Assembly: GCF_024713975.1 (NCBI RefSeq)
Contig: NC_091107.1
Coordinates: 13,381,501 to 13,445,500 of the forward strand
Reading direction: 5' to 3'
From: Paralichthys olivaceus
Lineage: Eukaryota > Chordata > Actinopteri > Pleuronectiformes > Paralichthyidae
DNA: 64,000 bases
Shown one piece after another: positions 12,930 through 24,612 of the stretch (positions are counted from its first letter, which is position 1; each line of letters begins with the position of its first letter). The translations under genes were made by a program, and so were the position numbers. The notes below the pieces were generated by a model, which was not told the DNA's origin, did not search any database, and was given only the letters and a program-made list of their open reading frames with translations.

Positions 12930-15212
12930 TTAGGGTGAACACAGGCCTTCGGTCTGATCGGGGTTTATGAACGTCATCACCTCCCGAATCCCGTCTTTAC
13001 ATATTGTGGTCTGAGGAGCTTTCGTCAGGTTTCCTTCCTCCTCCTTAAATTTCCTCCATGTGTCTGAAAAATGAATCAATAACATAAAAAACAATCGCAT
13101 TGACAACAATCCAACAAACATACACATGCATCATGAAATCCTTTTTCAACAAACCATCATCGAGGGACGTGAGCATTGTGTAATTTTCTGGATGATCCAT
13201 GATGTATTTTCTTTGACTGTCACCAATATCCAATAATTTCAAAACACCTGTACAAAAGACAGACAGAGATTTGTGGAATCAGTAGATAGATGGACAGATA
13301 TGAGAGGATCACTGATCTTCTCATCTAACTCAACGCTAAAAAGCCATGTAGCCATTTTCTCCTGTAATACAGCTCCCAGCAGTGTTGACGGTACCTTGGA
13401 CTGTCTCCCATGCTTGCACTTCAACTTCAGCAGTTCTTTTTCTCTCCGCAGCGATGATCCTGACTGTGTTGGACGAGTCGAGTCTCAGAGATGATTCTAC
13501 TTTATACACCAAGACGTTGTTTTTAAATCCAAGATAACACTGGGTGCGGTTGCTTTCAGCTTTACTCTCTGGAAAAAGAAAAAAACCACAGGTTGTGTGG
13601 ATACAGCCGATCAACATCATAAATGGCCCATTATGCAGTGAGCCGCGTTTTTCTACCTGGACAAGTCTTGCAGCACTTTCCCGCTGACTTCATGGGATGT
13701 TGGCATGGATACTGGCTGGGACACGTGATGCGTTTGCAGTCCTGGAGGCCATCAGTACAAGTGCACAGGATGCATTCCAGGACCCTCCCCAAAACTGGGT
13801 GCCACATGTCTCCATGAGAGTATGTCTTGCCATTGTATAAACACGCTGAGAGAAATGGAAAACATCTGAGGGTTGCGCTGCATATGGGAACGATCGTCAA
13901 AGTTGCGAGGAAGATGTCCATAAAAAATCAAACACCTATAAAGGATCTCTCTGTTTTGACAAAGTCTCACCTCTTTGTTGTTTCCTCTGCAACAGAATCT
14001 TCACAGTGGTCTCCGAAGCCCCTTTGAGGTTAAGTTTACTCAGGCTCAGGCCTCTGGGAGAAGTCCTGACCCTGGGCGGAGTGGCACGGTCGGACCGCAC
14101 CTTGCTCGGCTCTGCAGAACACTGGTCGACCGAATGCCTCTTTTGAAAACCACCACATAATAGGACGCAGTTATCTTTCCTCAATGCAGCTATTAGCATT
14201 ACAAATAAAACAACATAGTTCACTGTGAGTATTAAGCCAACTGCTCTGTGGCTCTTGCAGGCAAGTGTTGGTATTTATTGATCACAGCAAACTTTATATT
14301 ATTTCAGTATTAATCAGAATAATGCGATGCCAAGTTGTGATCCCAGCCGTATTCAATGGAATATAATGTGTTTTCCTCTCCCCTCCCCATGTCAGTTGTC
14401 AGGGTCAGTGTAGAGCAGCCCCCCCTCCTCAACACGTTCTGTGACACTTCAGAGAGACACTTGACACTTGAACCCTGTGATTCAACTTAAACTACGCCTT
14501 CTTACTACCTTACTCTACATTTAAACATGTTTTAAGTTGAAGTTCCATGTGAAAGCAACAACAATGATATGTTAATTTTCTGAAACATAAAATAAGGACA
14601 TACAACTCCTCTGTTCAGCTGCTGGTTTCCATCCTCAGTCGATGAGGACCCACTGGTGCTGTGATCTAAAGGGAACAAAAGCATAAACCTCTTATGAGGA
14701 GACTTATTACCACAGAAAACATGATGGTTCATCTACATTGTGGTTGGGCTACATTTCAATATTATTACCTCCGCCAAGGTGATGTTTTCACCCCGGTCCA
14801 TTTGTTTGTTGTTTAGTTTCTATGTTAGTTAGTTAGCAGATAACACAAGAGCTACAGGATGGATTAACAATAAACTTGGTGAAAGAATGTGGAATGGGTC
14901 AGAAGGCAGATTCAGGAACTTTTTTCTCTTTTTCTCTTTTTTGACATTGCCGTTGATTTCTCAAAGAATAATTCATGGATCTAGATGAAATAAATCTGAT
15001 ATTTTGGTACAGATCCACATGTAAATCAGGATCTAGTGAATTTAAATGTGGTTTCATGTTGGGCCTTGGCAGAGGTATCCGTGTCATTGTTGCATAATGA
15101 ACTTAAGTGGAATGTGATAATTTACAAAATTATCTTATTTACTGAATTGTATCTAGACAAAGCTAATTTCACTGAACATTAATTTCATAGTTTAAAGTAT
15201 ACTTTTGCTTTT

Positions 15213-15261
<49 letters not shown>

Positions 15262-18200
15262 GTATTAGAAAAAAACCTTCTTTCAAAAGCACAGCCCTGA
15301 CCTGAGGTCAAATTCCTAAAAGCTATAACAGTTCCAGGTTGGACACAGAGTAAAGACATTTTGTCTGCTCAGAGCTTGGACTTCGACTACCTTTACACAC
15401 CAAACAGCAGGTATCTGGAACTGACACTGGAGAGGAACAGGTGATTGGTTGGCACGTTTTCAGAGCACAGAAGATGTTTCCATTCTGAGGAAAGAGGAGA
15501 AGGGAAAATTACTCATCTTTTACAATGTCCAAGTATGTGCTGAAGGTGAGGTGAGGCTGAAGCACTCCCAGGCTTCTGCACGCCTCTCTAGAGCAGTTTA
15601 TAACTGTACATGAGGTCCAACGAGTTATTTGACGACACTCTCAAAAGCTCAGAGCTCAGTGAAGGCTTGAACAAAAGAGCCGGCAGAGCTCTAAAAGTTA
15701 TTACAAAGAGATAAATTAAAGAAATATTTCAAAACTGACATAATTTATACTGTTTAAAATGTTTACAAGTCCCTTTGTTGAGTTTATTTTCTTGTTTTGT
15801 CTCCTTGGAGATGTAACACGTGTGTTAATGAACCCCACTTATCAACTCATAAAATGACCTCCTCGCATCATGACAAGTACAGGGTGATTTCTGCTTTGGC
15901 TCCACGTCTCTTACAGTATCTGCCTTTTGTTATATAAATGCAGACGTTCATCTGTTCTCTGGCGACAGTCACAAGCACGATAAGCCAACACGCAAACCAA
16001 AGCAAGATGCTTTCACCGGCTGCAGTATTTAGAAATACATGGGATACAACAATACATGTCTGCTTTAATCATTAGCAGGGGTAGGTTAGTGGGCAGAGAT
16101 GGAACATAAATTCAACACGCACACTGAGATTAAACACTATAAAAATTTAAAGGCACATGATGACTTTTGCTGATGTTACTGTATATTTATAATTCAAAGG
16201 GTTTAATTGGCATAAACGAAGGTTTGCTGGTTGTTTGAAAAACTATGTGTTGTAAACTTTAAAGGTTTTTATTTCACAGCCAATATTAAAAAATAATGTT
16301 TTCCTGTATGGTTTTAGACATTTAAAGCTGTGCTGGTGTTGCCTGGATAAGTTTGAATAGTTTAAGATGCAAAGAGCAAATCTAATTCATGAATTTTCAG
16401 GCTTTTTCCTGGAAACTGAGGATTTGTTATGTTTTCATCTGTGTTTGTTTGTCCATCTCTCTGTTTGGTAGTTAGCAGGATGATTAAGCTAAAACTGCAG
16501 GACGGATTATCACAAAACTCGGTGGAAGGATATATTATCAGAAAAAAAACATTAAATGTGAGTGCGGATCCAGATCAGGGGGCAGAGCCAGGAATTATTT
16601 TCCCCTTTCTTTAACATTGTTGCATTTTTTTCAAGTGTAAAGTTTAAATGATAAATCTGCTTTGAGAACAAGAGAGATAATGTTAAAATACCATAAGATA
16701 TTATTTACTATCTGCGTTTGAAATATGATATTCTTTCACCGGATCAATAAAACACAACCTGACTGTAAACGACAGAAGTAAATTGTCTGTAACTTACGGA
16801 GCACGAGCACATGGCACACTGGTTGCTCTGCTTGGATGGAAAGAGGTCGTGCTTGGTGAAGGTCTCCCCCGGCTGATAAATGCTCCCATTGTACCTGCAG
16901 GACTTCACTGATGCTCTCAGCCCTGCAGGGATCCTGGGCCCGTCTGAGGAGGGCACATCACACACACAGATAGAGTTTGAAGTCCCAGCCTCTCAAAAAG
17001 CCTGGAGAGGTGTGTGGAGACCTACCTGTGCACCTTGGACAACACTGCTGAGGCTCGGCCACCGGGTTTTCACAGGACAGAGCCGGACACTTGATTGTGT
17101 TGCATTTCACATGGCCTATCTGAGAGAGAACAGCACCAGTTTACTCGCACAGCGCTATCAACTCACCTCTAAACCACTATTACAGCAACTCAAATATCAG
17201 CAGTTACCTCAGTGCAGACGCAGCGCATGCAGAACATAATTCCAAAGGGCTCCAGATAGGGATGCCAGCTGTCTCCTGGGCTGAACGTCTTGTCTTTAAA
17301 GGTACATACCACCGCAGAGCCTGCATGTCAGAGATCAGACAGAAGAGCTATTAAAACACATGTGGTGCAGATAAACAGAAGCATTAACATGTGAACTAAT
17401 CTGACTAAACATTTGTCATTTTGTCAACAATCAGCGGCAAGTATTTAAAACTAAAAAGAAAAAAAACATGTAGTACAAATACCACTGATCTGACTTAAGC
17501 TCAATGCAGTGCTGGAGGAAGTATCTTAAAAAACTTAACACATTAAGTAAAAATTTGTACTTTCTTTCAAATGCACTTAAACATATAAAAGGTACCACAT
17601 CAACTGTTCTACTTGAGTAAAAGTGAGTAAATAGCACTTGCTATAACATATACTTAAAATATTAAAAGTAAAAGTACCACATTGACTGTTTGACTTGAGT
17701 AAAAAGGAGTAAGCACTACTTGCACCTTAATATATTTCAAAATATTACAAGTAAAAGTACCATATTAAATGTTGAACTTTTAAATATAGGCTACTTTTTT
17801 TAATTAAAAGTGAAAGTTGCACATTAGTTTCCTACATGAGTAAAATCAAGTACTACTTGCTATTAAAAATACTTAATATTTGAAGCATTAACAGTCAAAG
17901 TACCACATTACTTTTCTACTTGAATAAAATTGAGTAAGTACTACTTGCTATAAAATATACTTAAACATATTTAAAGGAAATGTACCACATTAACTTATGT
18001 ACTTGCATACTCAGATTGCATCAGTAGGCCAAATATCCTCTTATCACTGATTCACGTAAAAACAAAAAACAATACTTGCTGATGTATAAAGTGGAAAGTA
18101 CGTGATAAGAAATCAACTTAAGTAAAGAACGGATACGTGAAATATGTACATAAGTACAGAAACGAAGTAGAAGTACTTAGTTACAGCCCAGCACTGGCCC

Positions 18201-18526
18201 TGTGACTATTCAGACAAACAGACTTCATGAGTCCACTCTTAAATGCTTCTCTGACCAGATCACTTATTACACAAAACACCAAAGCTGTGTTCACAACAAC
18301 AGAGGATGTTGAATGTTCAAGTATGAGATCGTGTTTTAGAAAAAGCCCGAAAGAGCAGTCCTGAACTTAAATCCCAGCTTCACACGCTTTTCTCTGATTT
18401 TAAGCCCCAAACGTCTGATGCCAGAGGAGAGAAAGAACCGGAGCAGGGTCTGGACTCACCTTTCCTGGGTTTCTGCTCTGCATCTGCAAACCAAATGATG
18501 AAGAGGAGGAAAAGCATGGCCTTCAT
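12930..18526 (-). CDS. chrdl2: Chordin-like protein 2, secreted BMP antagonist
   Basis: Eleven coding exons on the minus strand, all phase-consistent: 18460-18526, 17208-17320, 17026-17119, 16798-16943, 15391-15484, 14604-14665, 13971-14139, 13657-13845, 13395-13568, 13155-13247 and 12930-13063 (TAA). Total 1335 nt, 444 aa; human CHRDL2 is of similar length. A signal peptide ([16 protein letters not shown]) is followed by three von Willebrand factor C domains at about residues 25-91, 107-171 and 249-312. Each has paired cysteines ending in a CC..C motif (QQCCPRC, DTCCLVC, GKCCKTC). Landmarks are [11 protein letters not shown] in VWC1, [11 protein letters not shown] in VWC2 and [12 protein letters not shown] in VWC3. 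The family binds BMPs outside the cell through its VWC domains. The C-terminal region ([11 protein letters not shown], then YTMLTSLDD) matches the family tail. chrdl1 is the main alternative; proximity to xrra1 favours chrdl2. Confidence 0.93.
14766..15077. mobile_element. Full-length MITE with CCTCCGCCAAGG terminal inverted repeats
   Basis: Begins TACCTCCGCCAAGG (14,766) and ends CCTTGGCAGAGGTA (15,077), so the termini are inverted copies with one mismatch in 14. At ~312 bp it has no transposase frame. Internal words TCTAGTGAATTTAAATGTGG and AATAATTCATGGATC recur in partial copies at 42.8 and 58.7 kb; the neighbouring copy at 16.4 kb keeps the left half. It lies in chrdl2 intron 5, between exons 15391-15484 and 14604-14665. 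Confidence 0.75.
15219..15259. repeat. (TA)n microsatellite
   Basis: About twenty uninterrupted TA units in chrdl2 intron 5, just beyond the MITE at 14,766-15,077. Confidence 0.95.
16420..16640. mobile_element. Partial MITE (CCTCCGCCAAGG family)
   Basis: Carries the family's internal words GTTTGTTTGTCCATC, AGCAGGATGATTAAGC and GTGCGGATCCAGATCAGGG, followed by CCCCTTTCTTTAACATTG. The right half with the terminal repeat is missing. It lies in chrdl2 intron 4. Confidence 0.6.
17560..18190. repeat. Degenerate minisatellite, ~80-bp unit, in chrdl2 intron 1
   Basis: Six or so diverged units share AAAGTACCACATT followed by a TACTTGAGTAAAA-type word and TACTTGCTAT. The repeated anchor occurs near 17,600, 17,683, 17,764, 17,820, 17,905 and 17,987. 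The array fades into AGTAGAAGTACTTAGTTACA near 18,170. Similar arrays are dispersed in fish genomes. It fills most of the 1.14-kb intron 1. Confidence 0.75.
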
Positions 18527-18533
18527 TTTTTTT

Positions 18534-18539
18534 TTACAT
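18534..18539 (-). promoter_or_regulatory. Minimal start-stop element (ATG-TAA) before the chrdl2 start
   Basis: On the minus strand an ATG (18539-18537) is followed at once by TAA (18536-18534). Seven A residues then lead straight into the chrdl2 ATG at 18526. If the transcript includes this position, it is a one-codon uORF. Start-stop elements are known in other genes to hold initiating ribosomes; an effect here is inferred. Confidence 0.5.
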
Positions 18540-19040
18540 GTGCGCGACTCGCTCTCCTGTGCGCAATAAATATGTTTCTGCAGGACGGTGTGAAACAGCA
18601 GGGATTGAAAAAAGCCTCGGTGTTTCTGCTGAACTATGGCGCCTCCTTCAGGACAGAGGCGTCCTGTCATCTGGGAAGGCAGAGGAATGACAGTGGAGTG
18701 AAGCGTGACCTTAAAATAGATGTGACCTAATAAAAGCAACACATCGAAACCATACAACTATTTACCTACTGTTCAAAGACTGTCCGATTTAAGAATAGTG
18801 TCTGCATGAAATACTTCATATACAGATAAGTGAGTGCATTATTAAATGACTAACAAATGTCATGTTATCTATTTAATTTAGTGACCACTGAATAAGGGCA
18901 CTGCTGGTTCTGCTCTGTATGTTTGAGGCTGAATTTTGCTAATGCTGTTTTACAGGCTGAAGATTTTTTTTTCAATCAATGCAGAGCTAAAATGGAAAGA
19001 CTCGGCCATGCAGAAATGAAGGCAACATACAGGCACAGGT
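18540..19040. other. chrdl2 upstream region and spag7 distal flank
   Basis: Holds the presumed chrdl2 5' leader and promoter. No clear TATA box; a 125-codon minus-strand frame here is leader read-through and not a family match. The two genes are in tandem on the minus strand. Confidence 0.5.
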
Positions 19041-19049
19041 ATAATACTG

Positions 19050-19055
19050 TTTATT
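19050..19055 (-). terminator. Poly(A) signal, probable for spag7
   Basis: TTTATT on the plus strand, reading AATAAA on the minus strand, 970 bases beyond the spag7 stop. No other gene on this strand intervenes. The 3' UTR (19,050-20,024) holds only chance frames. A nearer signal may exist. Confidence 0.45.
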
Positions 19056-20024
19056 AACACACATGGGGGATAAAACAGTGCAACCATGTTAAAATAGACA
19101 TCAAGATGCCAAGAACCCCAGGACAAACAAAAAGAATAAAACTTAATGACCCATATCCCAACAAGGATTTGAAATTCCCTCTCCCTACGATGTTGCCTAT
19201 TGCAAGCCATTGCATGGCTCCATAATAAAGCATTTAACTAAGAGTAAACAGTTTGATTCACAGTCAGTGCGGATGGAAAGAGACAAAACAAATCCCAGAC
19301 TTAATCAGATTCCTAAAACCCACAGCAGTATTTTCTAAAATGGGGCCCCTGTAATGATGGAGGAAAGGCTTGTATCCAACTTTAAAATTTCACAACAGTT
19401 ATAGAGAAAAAACAAAAAACTGATCAATGGATGAAGTTGATGTTTCCCTTTTAAAAACTGTACTGCATATTTGGAACACTGTCAGGGGGACTTTTCCGTC
19501 ATGCTTTGCCTAAAACCTTGTTTTCAAAACATCATCAGGTCCAGACAAAGCTGAAAACTGGAAATACTTTTACTTATTAAAACGTCACTTTGGACTACAA
19601 ATGCACATCTGCATCAAAAATGTTGATCACTCTCTTGACTGCTCAGCTCTAAGTCCTTGTATGAAGATATCAGATGTTTTGATCCAGTTGTAGTAAAAAA
19701 CATTCCTATTATATTTGATCCTATCATGTGTGTGAGAAGATTGATAACTGACACTAAAATGTCCCGAGAGATCGTTAAACCAACGTAGAGTGATTCGCTT
19801 CCTGGATCAGACACAGCCAAGCATTTTCGTAATTACACAGGGTTTCAGCACAGACTCAGTAAGAGCAGCAAACATACTATATTTGCTGCCTGTCATATTA
19901 ATTCAACTTTAAATGTCTGGAGAGAAGGATATTATATAGTACAGCATGAATTAAGAGTGTTCAAACAGACGCACTAACGCGCCTCCACACACCCACGACA
20001 GTAGACAAATCAAAAAGTGGAGAC

Positions 20025-23000
20025 TCAAGAACTGCTGCTGCGTGCCCCTGTGTCGTCCTCTCGCTTCTGACGTTTCTTTGCTCTGATCGCATTCATGGCT
20101 TCCTCTATGGAGCGAGTGTCCCTCTTGTTGGCCACAGGTACTGGGAGAGAAAAATGACCAACATGGTGAGTAAATAAAAAGGCGGGGGGGGTTGAAGAAT
20201 TGTGGGAAGCAAAGCTGTGCAGTGTTTCAATGACCACGTTTGGACCTGGTGTCAACATCTGTCCTGAGTGATCTGATCACAAGACAAGTTGAGGTCACGT
20301 CTGGGATCTGATCACACAGACTGAATTCAGAGGTGAACACATGTGACCACCTTGTTTGTATCAGTGTGAACGCACATTGTAGGACGCTACGGTTTGAGAT
20401 TAAACAATTTTTTACACTTCTGGATTTCAGTCAGACAACTCACGTTCAAACGTTTATTGCAGCAGAAGGACAGGTTTGTGTTTTGCGTCTAGGCTCCGAC
20501 TAAATCACTCAGTATCATAGCAGTATAATATTTCACAGATATGATGGGAGTGACGAGTAAATACCCCCCTGTCGGAGCCTGCAGGTGGATGCTGGGGTGG
20601 TGGAGGGGCTGAAGCAGTTAGAAGCAATACTATAGCAGCAGTGCGAGCAGAGGGGGTGATGGGAAATTTCTCTCTGCTTAAATAGGTTGCTTAATAATGT
20701 GGGTGTGTATAATGGAGGATTGTGGAGAATGGGGCATGTCACATAATGTGCGTCACATCAGCGGCGCAGCTCGAGTTGGCTGCCTGAACTCGCTCGCAGG
20801 GTTCACTCCATGTATGAAACCAATCAATGTAACTGATGAAGTGATGTACTCACCACAGCCATAAGCACTGTTTGCCTCTAGAGTATGCGCTGCATCTTTT
20901 GCCGCTGAGGTGCCGATCAGGTGACTGTACTTGTCTCTGTAGTTGGAGTTAGGAACCTCTGTCTTCTTTGTCTCACTGGAAGATGCCACTTCCAGTGCGG
21001 CTTGCTCCTGTAATTTGACAAAAACACAACACGCCTTGTGACTGTGTTTCTTTATTTTCAATCAGAAGTGCAGGCTGTCTTACCAACAACTAACTGTATT
21101 GCTATTCCATACTGTCACCTAGACACATCCTAATACCTGTGTAAATACACAGAGTGAGCATCCAGTCTTACTTTTAGTTTTCGTCGTTGCTCTGCCAGCT
21201 TTGGATCCCACTCCTCTCCTTTGCGATAAGCCTCCAGCTCCTCGTCTGATGGCGCAAACTCCTGCCACAGCACAAGGTTTAAAACAGTCAAATTACTACA
21301 CTGTTCTTTTGGAACTTGAGCCAAACAATCAGGTTTGTTAAAATATCAACACTAAAAAGTATTCAGACCTTCTTAAAAAGCATGACATAACGACTCTCCT
21401 CATCTTCCCCGAAGGAAAAAGAAGTCAGCCCAGCCACTTCTGCAACATCGTGCCTATGAGGCAGGAAGAGATTAAATGTCAAACAGTTGTGAACATGTGA
21501 CAAAAACACCTTCTTTCACCCAAAAGGGTTTATTTCAAGCACTGACTACTACTTACAATATACTCCGTTCAATCTTCCCCATAGGGTTGTACTTTCGTTT
21601 CTGTTGTTTACTGTCCTGGATGAAATCTGACACTTCTTTCTCCATCTGATCAAGAGATGTGGGAAAACAAATGCAGTGATGAATGAAGATGATGCCAGAG
21701 TGACAGAACCTAATTCAGTATGTGTTAGATGTGACACAAACTCTTACCTTTTTCCTGAACTCTGCTTTCTTTCTTTTCTCATTTTCCTCCATCTTCTTGA
21801 GTCTCGCTGCTTGCTCTGAAAATAGCAAAGGTTAAAGTTGAGTTTTGTTTATGTCCAATAGCACTAAAAGTTTGTTTTGTAAACACAGATCATGGATTCT
21901 TACAGCCACAATCGGCCGAGTTGTATTTTGAAAGACTGAATTCACAATCAAGAGACAGATTTTCTTCCAAAACATTTTCGGATCATTCTGGTCTGGAGCA
22001 CAGAGTGACTCTGATCCTATTAGTTTTTTTGGGCACATCCTCTAATATTTTATTTATAAGCATATTCACAACTATATTTGACTGGAACCTGACCAGAATG
22101 TTCCAGTGCTAATGCTGATATTTGGGAGGGAAAATGTTTTGTACTAACTTTTGATTCCTTAGAAATGTAAGGATTGATATTTTACAGTTCAAACAAAAAA
22201 TGGTCACAAACACAAACAAATATGTCCAACTTGAATTAGAAAAGTCAATTATTTCTCTTTTCTGCATTGTTTACTTTCTAAAATGCATCTTTTCATATCA
22301 GAACTAATCTGCACGGCGGATTTCATCTGTCAATATATTGAGGTCAGGCTCTACTTTTTATCACAGCCATCTTATGGCCCAGACTAACAACTGTGAGGTG
22401 GTTTATTTGTCATAATACTACAGTCCGTCTTGCTACAGAGCACCTGGAAATACTTTTCAAGACAGGAGATATTGTGAGGAATTCCAAGTTCCTCATGTTT
22501 TCGTTTTTTAAAGTTTTTATATATAAAAATGAGCCAGACCTTCACAGCAGCCAGTGGTTGGAACAGTAGATAAACAGAGGCGTCAGTGATGAATGAATGT
22601 AGCAGTATAATATAGTAATGAATCAATGGAGCGCCCGTTGTAATAAAGCACGTGTGCTTAGATACAACATCTGTGTTAACCTGCTGTCTCCGGTCAAAAT
22701 GGCTGCTGTGAAAAGCCCTAAGGAACATTTCAAAAGCATCGTCTATCTGTTGTGTCCAGAGCTAGTTAGCAGATTAGCTTAGGTCTGATCGGTGACTTGA
22801 CTGGTACAGCACTGGTCTTGATTGGGGCTAAGAGGGGCTCACAGGGGGGCTGGTGTGTGGAGGGCAGAGCACAGTCCTCTCTGGGGGCATCCAGGAGGAG
22901 GCTGCAGCGGGTCACACGTGTTTCGCTGTTTGGAAGTCTCTTCAGGGAATCAGGTTAAATCAGGCTGAGCTCGGGTTACAACATTATCGGGAGGGGGGGC

Positions 23001-23365
23001 AGCTCGACTTCGACACAACACCGCTGCTGTTTGTTTCCAGCGTGTCTCCATCAGCAGCTGCCTGTGCTCCAGACTCTACCCTCTGCCCCGCGGGACGTGC
23101 GCGGCTGCAGGCTCCTCTAACCCCGGAGCAGAGCTGACCTGACCCGGCGGTGGCAGCAGCAGAAAGCGCGCTCTCCTCCTCGCCTGTTTGTACTCAACAC
23201 TGCTGAGCCTGATACCAGCGTCATGGCAGCAGCTGAGACTAACGCAACGCTGGTCGTTATTCAGGAAACACACAATGTACCTCGAGCCTTTCGTCGGCTC
23301 TCCTGGTCGCCGACAGTCGGAGGCTTCTCCATCGAGTTTAGGATCGAACCGAGGAGGTCCGCCAT
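20025..23365 (-). CDS. spag7: Sperm-associated antigen 7, R3H-domain nuclear protein
   Basis: Seven minus-strand exons: 23281-23365, 21748-21815, 21557-21645, 21369-21453, 21172-21261, 20854-21007 and 20025-20140 (TGA). Total 687 nt, 228 aa, against 227 for the human protein as I recall it. The start [16 protein letters not shown] is set by a good context (AAG before ATGG). The region from about residue 45 to 110 ([31 protein letters not shown]) is the R3H single-stranded nucleic-acid binding domain; it precedes [20 protein letters not shown]. The C-terminal part carries [17 protein letters not shown], then [19 protein letters not shown] and a basic KKRQKRE, a likely nuclear localisation signal. 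The role is not well established. Exon 4 has a weak donor (GTCTGA). It is divergent from the defensin gene. Confidence 0.95.
20225..20390. repeat. Possible dispersed repeat in last spag7 intron
   Basis: GACCTGGTGTCAACATCTGTCCTGAGTGATCTGATCAC and the later ACACATGTGACCACC with TCAGTGTGAACGCAC resemble a common fish non-autonomous element recalled from memory. No boundaries could be fixed. Confidence 0.3.
21816..23280 (-). other. spag7 intron 1
   Basis: The longest spag7 intron, 1.46 kb. The left part is AT-rich; the right part (23,000-23,280) is CpG-rich and continuous with the promoter. Frames up to 126 codons overlap the promoter CpG cluster and show no family match. Confidence 0.7.
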
Positions 23366-23470
23366 CTTGAAACGATAGAGCAGACTGTTGTTGTGGGCTG
23401 CAGCTGTTCGAGCTGCGCATGCGCACATGAGAGCGCTTTTCTTCGCCGCGTTGCAAAGGAGGTGACGTTT
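23040..23470 (-). promoter_or_regulatory. CpG-rich spag7 promoter / first exon region
   Basis: CpG dinucleotides cluster from about 23,040 to 23,460 and drop sharply beyond 23,470. The spag7 start codon lies inside at 23,365. No TATA box is apparent, consistent with a housekeeping promoter. The transcription start is not fixed. Confidence 0.5.
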
Positions 23471-24554
23471 ACAGCTTTACAAACCTTTAGCGCCCCCTTC
23501 TGTACAGAAAACACTCCGCACCTTCACATGTTATGAAACAATTTTCAAACACACATAGCAAATTGAAAAAATTGTGACATGACCAAAATCTGTTTTATTG
23601 ATAATAATCTCAATACATTTCACGTCATTATTTATTGTAGGTTTGAATAATAAATACCTCATTCAAACTTCATTGTGCTTGCACAAGGCATAAGCATTAT
23701 ATCAATATGCATACTGACAATGATCATTATATTGCGATAATTATTGATATAACTGTATTGCCCAGTTCTTATTGAGCAGCTGTCAGTGGGAGACAACTGT
23801 TTAAGTGAGCTTTTGCCATTCTTAAGGAAAAGTCATTTTAGATTTGCAAATTACAAAGTGCTTCGTGCTATATGCAGGTAAAGTAACTAAAAGGAGCTGA
23901 AAAACAGACTTATTAATAATACAATACAAATACAAAATGTTCCTTTAAGGTGATTCATGTTAGATAAAACAAGCAAGTAAACAAATATCTTTACAATAAG
24001 CACTAGGGGGCATGCTGTACAAGTACATGTACATGTGTCCTGTTGTTATTGTTTTGTTAACAATCCTCCCCCACGTCACTGGAGTCGTGTGTTTTGTGCA
24101 GTTTGATTGTAGTTTCACAGCATCAGCAATTGCACATGAACTACTGGCATATTCAGATGTGGGCAGAGCAGTGGACGAACACAGGGCGGCCCTGAAAACA
24201 CAGTGGGACAGAATTGTGCTGCTCACTGAGTCTAAAACAAACAGATTCGTCCTTCACCCTGTAATCATAACTGTGGGAGTCCTTTGTGGTCTGTGTTTAC
24301 GCCTCTGTCCGGCCACAGAGGTGTGTGTAAGTAAAGAACTGTCCCTTTTTTCATTTAGGCTGATTAAACAAAGACTTGTTTTGCTCATTAAGAAAATTAC
24401 AGTAATACATTCCTGAGAAGCTGCGACTGACTGAGCTGAGTGAGCTGATAGTCCAGACCCTCAGCCCTCAGACTCCCATCATTCAGCGATACTTTGTTAT
24501 TGTGATTTGGACAGAGCAGGACGGACGGACTCCTCCCCCGTGGTGGAAATGCTG
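23471..24554. other. Intergenic spacer between divergent spag7 and beta-defensin
   Basis: AT-rich, with no supported exon. A 134-codon plus-strand frame (24012-24416) has no recognisable domain and ends well before the defensin TATA box. The spacer should hold the defensin control region. Confidence 0.55.
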
Positions 24555-24560
24555 TATAAA
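24555..24560 (+). promoter_or_regulatory. TATA box of the beta-defensin gene
   Basis: TATAAA in GCTGTATAAATGCAGC, 53 bases before the defensin ATG at 24,613. This leaves a leader of roughly 25-30 bases, typical for a small inducible gene. No immune-factor site was identified with confidence upstream. Confidence 0.65.
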
Positions 24561-24612
24561 TGCAGCATCAGCCTGTCAACAGCAGTGTCTGAAAGCTTAT
24601 TGGTGCCCGAAC

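Noticed and set aside
24012-24416. 134-codon plus-strand frame with a hydrophobic start, upstream of the defensin
   Set aside because: No domain, no promoter of its own, wrong spacing to join the defensin; composition fits chance.
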